Below, piece after piece: positions 32,193 through 32,473 of a DNA stretch of 32,473 bases (its first letter is position 1; every line of letters begins with the position of its first letter). The notes below the pieces were generated by a model, which did no database searches, was not told the origin of the DNA, and worked only from the letters and a program-made list of their open reading frames with translations. Both the position numbers and the translations under genes were made by a program. Origin of the DNA: Candidatus Brocadia sp. (lineage in GTDB: Bacteria; Planctomycetota; Brocadiia; Brocadiales; Brocadiaceae); NCBI GenBank assembly GCA_013360945.1, contig JABWAQ010000035.1, forward strand, positions 1-32,473, written 5' to 3'.

Positions 32193-32220
32193 TTGACAAA
32201 TAGTTTGTATCTGATATGAT
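32193..32220 (+). promoter_or_regulatory. Strong promoter of the Y1 transposase gene
   Basis: TTGACA at 32193-32198 and TATGAT at 32215-32220 are 16 nt apart, with TG at 32212-32213 as an extended -10. Only 6 nt separate the -10 box from the ATG at 32227, so transcription would start at or next to the start codon. The match to consensus is very good. Confidence 0.6.
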
Positions 32221-32226
32221 TTTGGA

Positions 32227-32473
32227 ATGGCAAGACCATTACGCATACAATACGAGAATGCACTGTATCATATAACCTGCCGGGGTAACGAACGGAAGGC
32301 AATATTCAGGGATGACCATGATAAGAACGTATTTCTTGATCTGTTGAATGACGGACTGAAAACATATCATATCATCCTGTATTGTTACGTCCTCATGGAT
32401 AATCACTTCCATCTGCTTTTAGAAACACCCCTTGCCAATCTCAGTGAATTTATGAGATGGTTTAACATTACCT
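32227..32473 (+). CDS. REP-associated tyrosine transposase (Y1/HUH), N-terminal part
   Basis: The frame begins MARPLRIQYENALYHITCRG and runs past the window end after 82 codons. The HUH motif is HFH in MDNHFHLLLET, and NERKAIFRDDHD follows the first strand. This is the Y1_Tnp (IS200/REP-associated, RAYT) family, whose catalytic Tyr lies further along and is not visible. Such enzymes nick and move REP hairpins; several palindromes in this window are candidate substrates. The first residues (ARPLRIQY) are typical of these genes. No Shine-Dalgarno is present; see the promoter entry. Confidence 0.88.
   Translation, partial: MARPLRIQYENALYHITCRGNERKAIFRDDHDKNVFLDLLNDGLKTYHIILYCYVLMDNHFHLLLETPLANLSEFMRWFNIT

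Larger units (their letters stand above)
31867..32226. other. Repeat-rich gap ahead of the Y1 transposase
   Basis: No gene is seen here. The gap contains a CCCTCT hairpin, two 17-bp tandem repeats, a short copy of the transposase-coding sequence, the second 101-bp element and the transposase promoter. They are listed one by one. Confidence 0.6.

Noticed and set aside
1..32473. tRNA or rRNA genes
   Set aside because: No cloverleaf-like or rRNA-like stretch was found on reading the gaps; a covariance-model search was not possible here.

Overview
The window looks like chromosome of a Gram-negative bacterium of moderate to low GC: it carries an LpxL/HtrB-type lipid A acyltransferase, a TolC-family outer membrane protein, several lipoproteins and an HtrA-type periplasmic protease. 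The mix of a GldA/GldF/GldG-like ABC cluster with a DUF4340 protein, a tandem-hotdog acyl-CoA thioesterase, a DUF1611 plus enolase-superfamily pair and many small palindromic repeats resembles anammox Planctomycetota (Brocadiales). That assignment is an inference from gene content; there is no rRNA gene or diagnostic anammox gene here.

Layout. Positions 1-4394 are read on the minus strand: the first codons of an asparagine synthase, a zinc alcohol dehydrogenase behind an LsrF-like class I aldolase, and a cysK-cysE cysteine-synthesis pair. Positions 4713-12517 are read on the plus strand: a small rpoZ-like gene, then a tight cluster of ABC ATPase, ABC-2 permease, GldG-like protein, a five-repeat DUF4340 protein and a Deg/HtrA protease. 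A tandem-hotdog thioesterase (plus) is followed by tolC-like, folE, mutS and a GIY-YIG (DUF123) gene, all minus. At 19815-22367 a plus-strand operon encodes a GcvH-like protein that lacks the lipoyl lysine, a DUF1611/DgcN-like protein and a dipeptide-epimerase/DgcA-like enolase-superfamily protein. An M20 deacylase and a lipid A acyltransferase follow.

From about 24973 the window turns into accessory DNA. It holds decayed transposase pieces, a 101-bp element with inverted ends, a hicBA toxin-antitoxin pair, a truncated DUF1566 gene, three lipoprotein genes (two of them tandem paralogs), hypothetical genes including one with an apparent frameshift, a second inverted copy of the 101-bp element, and the start of a REP-associated (Y1/HUH) transposase cut by the window end.

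The points most worth following are: the GcvH-like protein with Asp at the lipoyl-lysine position in one operon with a DgcN/DgcA-like pair and next to an M20 deacylase; the 101-bp element, present twice with only 3 differences; and the strong promoter placed so close to the Y1 transposase start that its mRNA would be leaderless.
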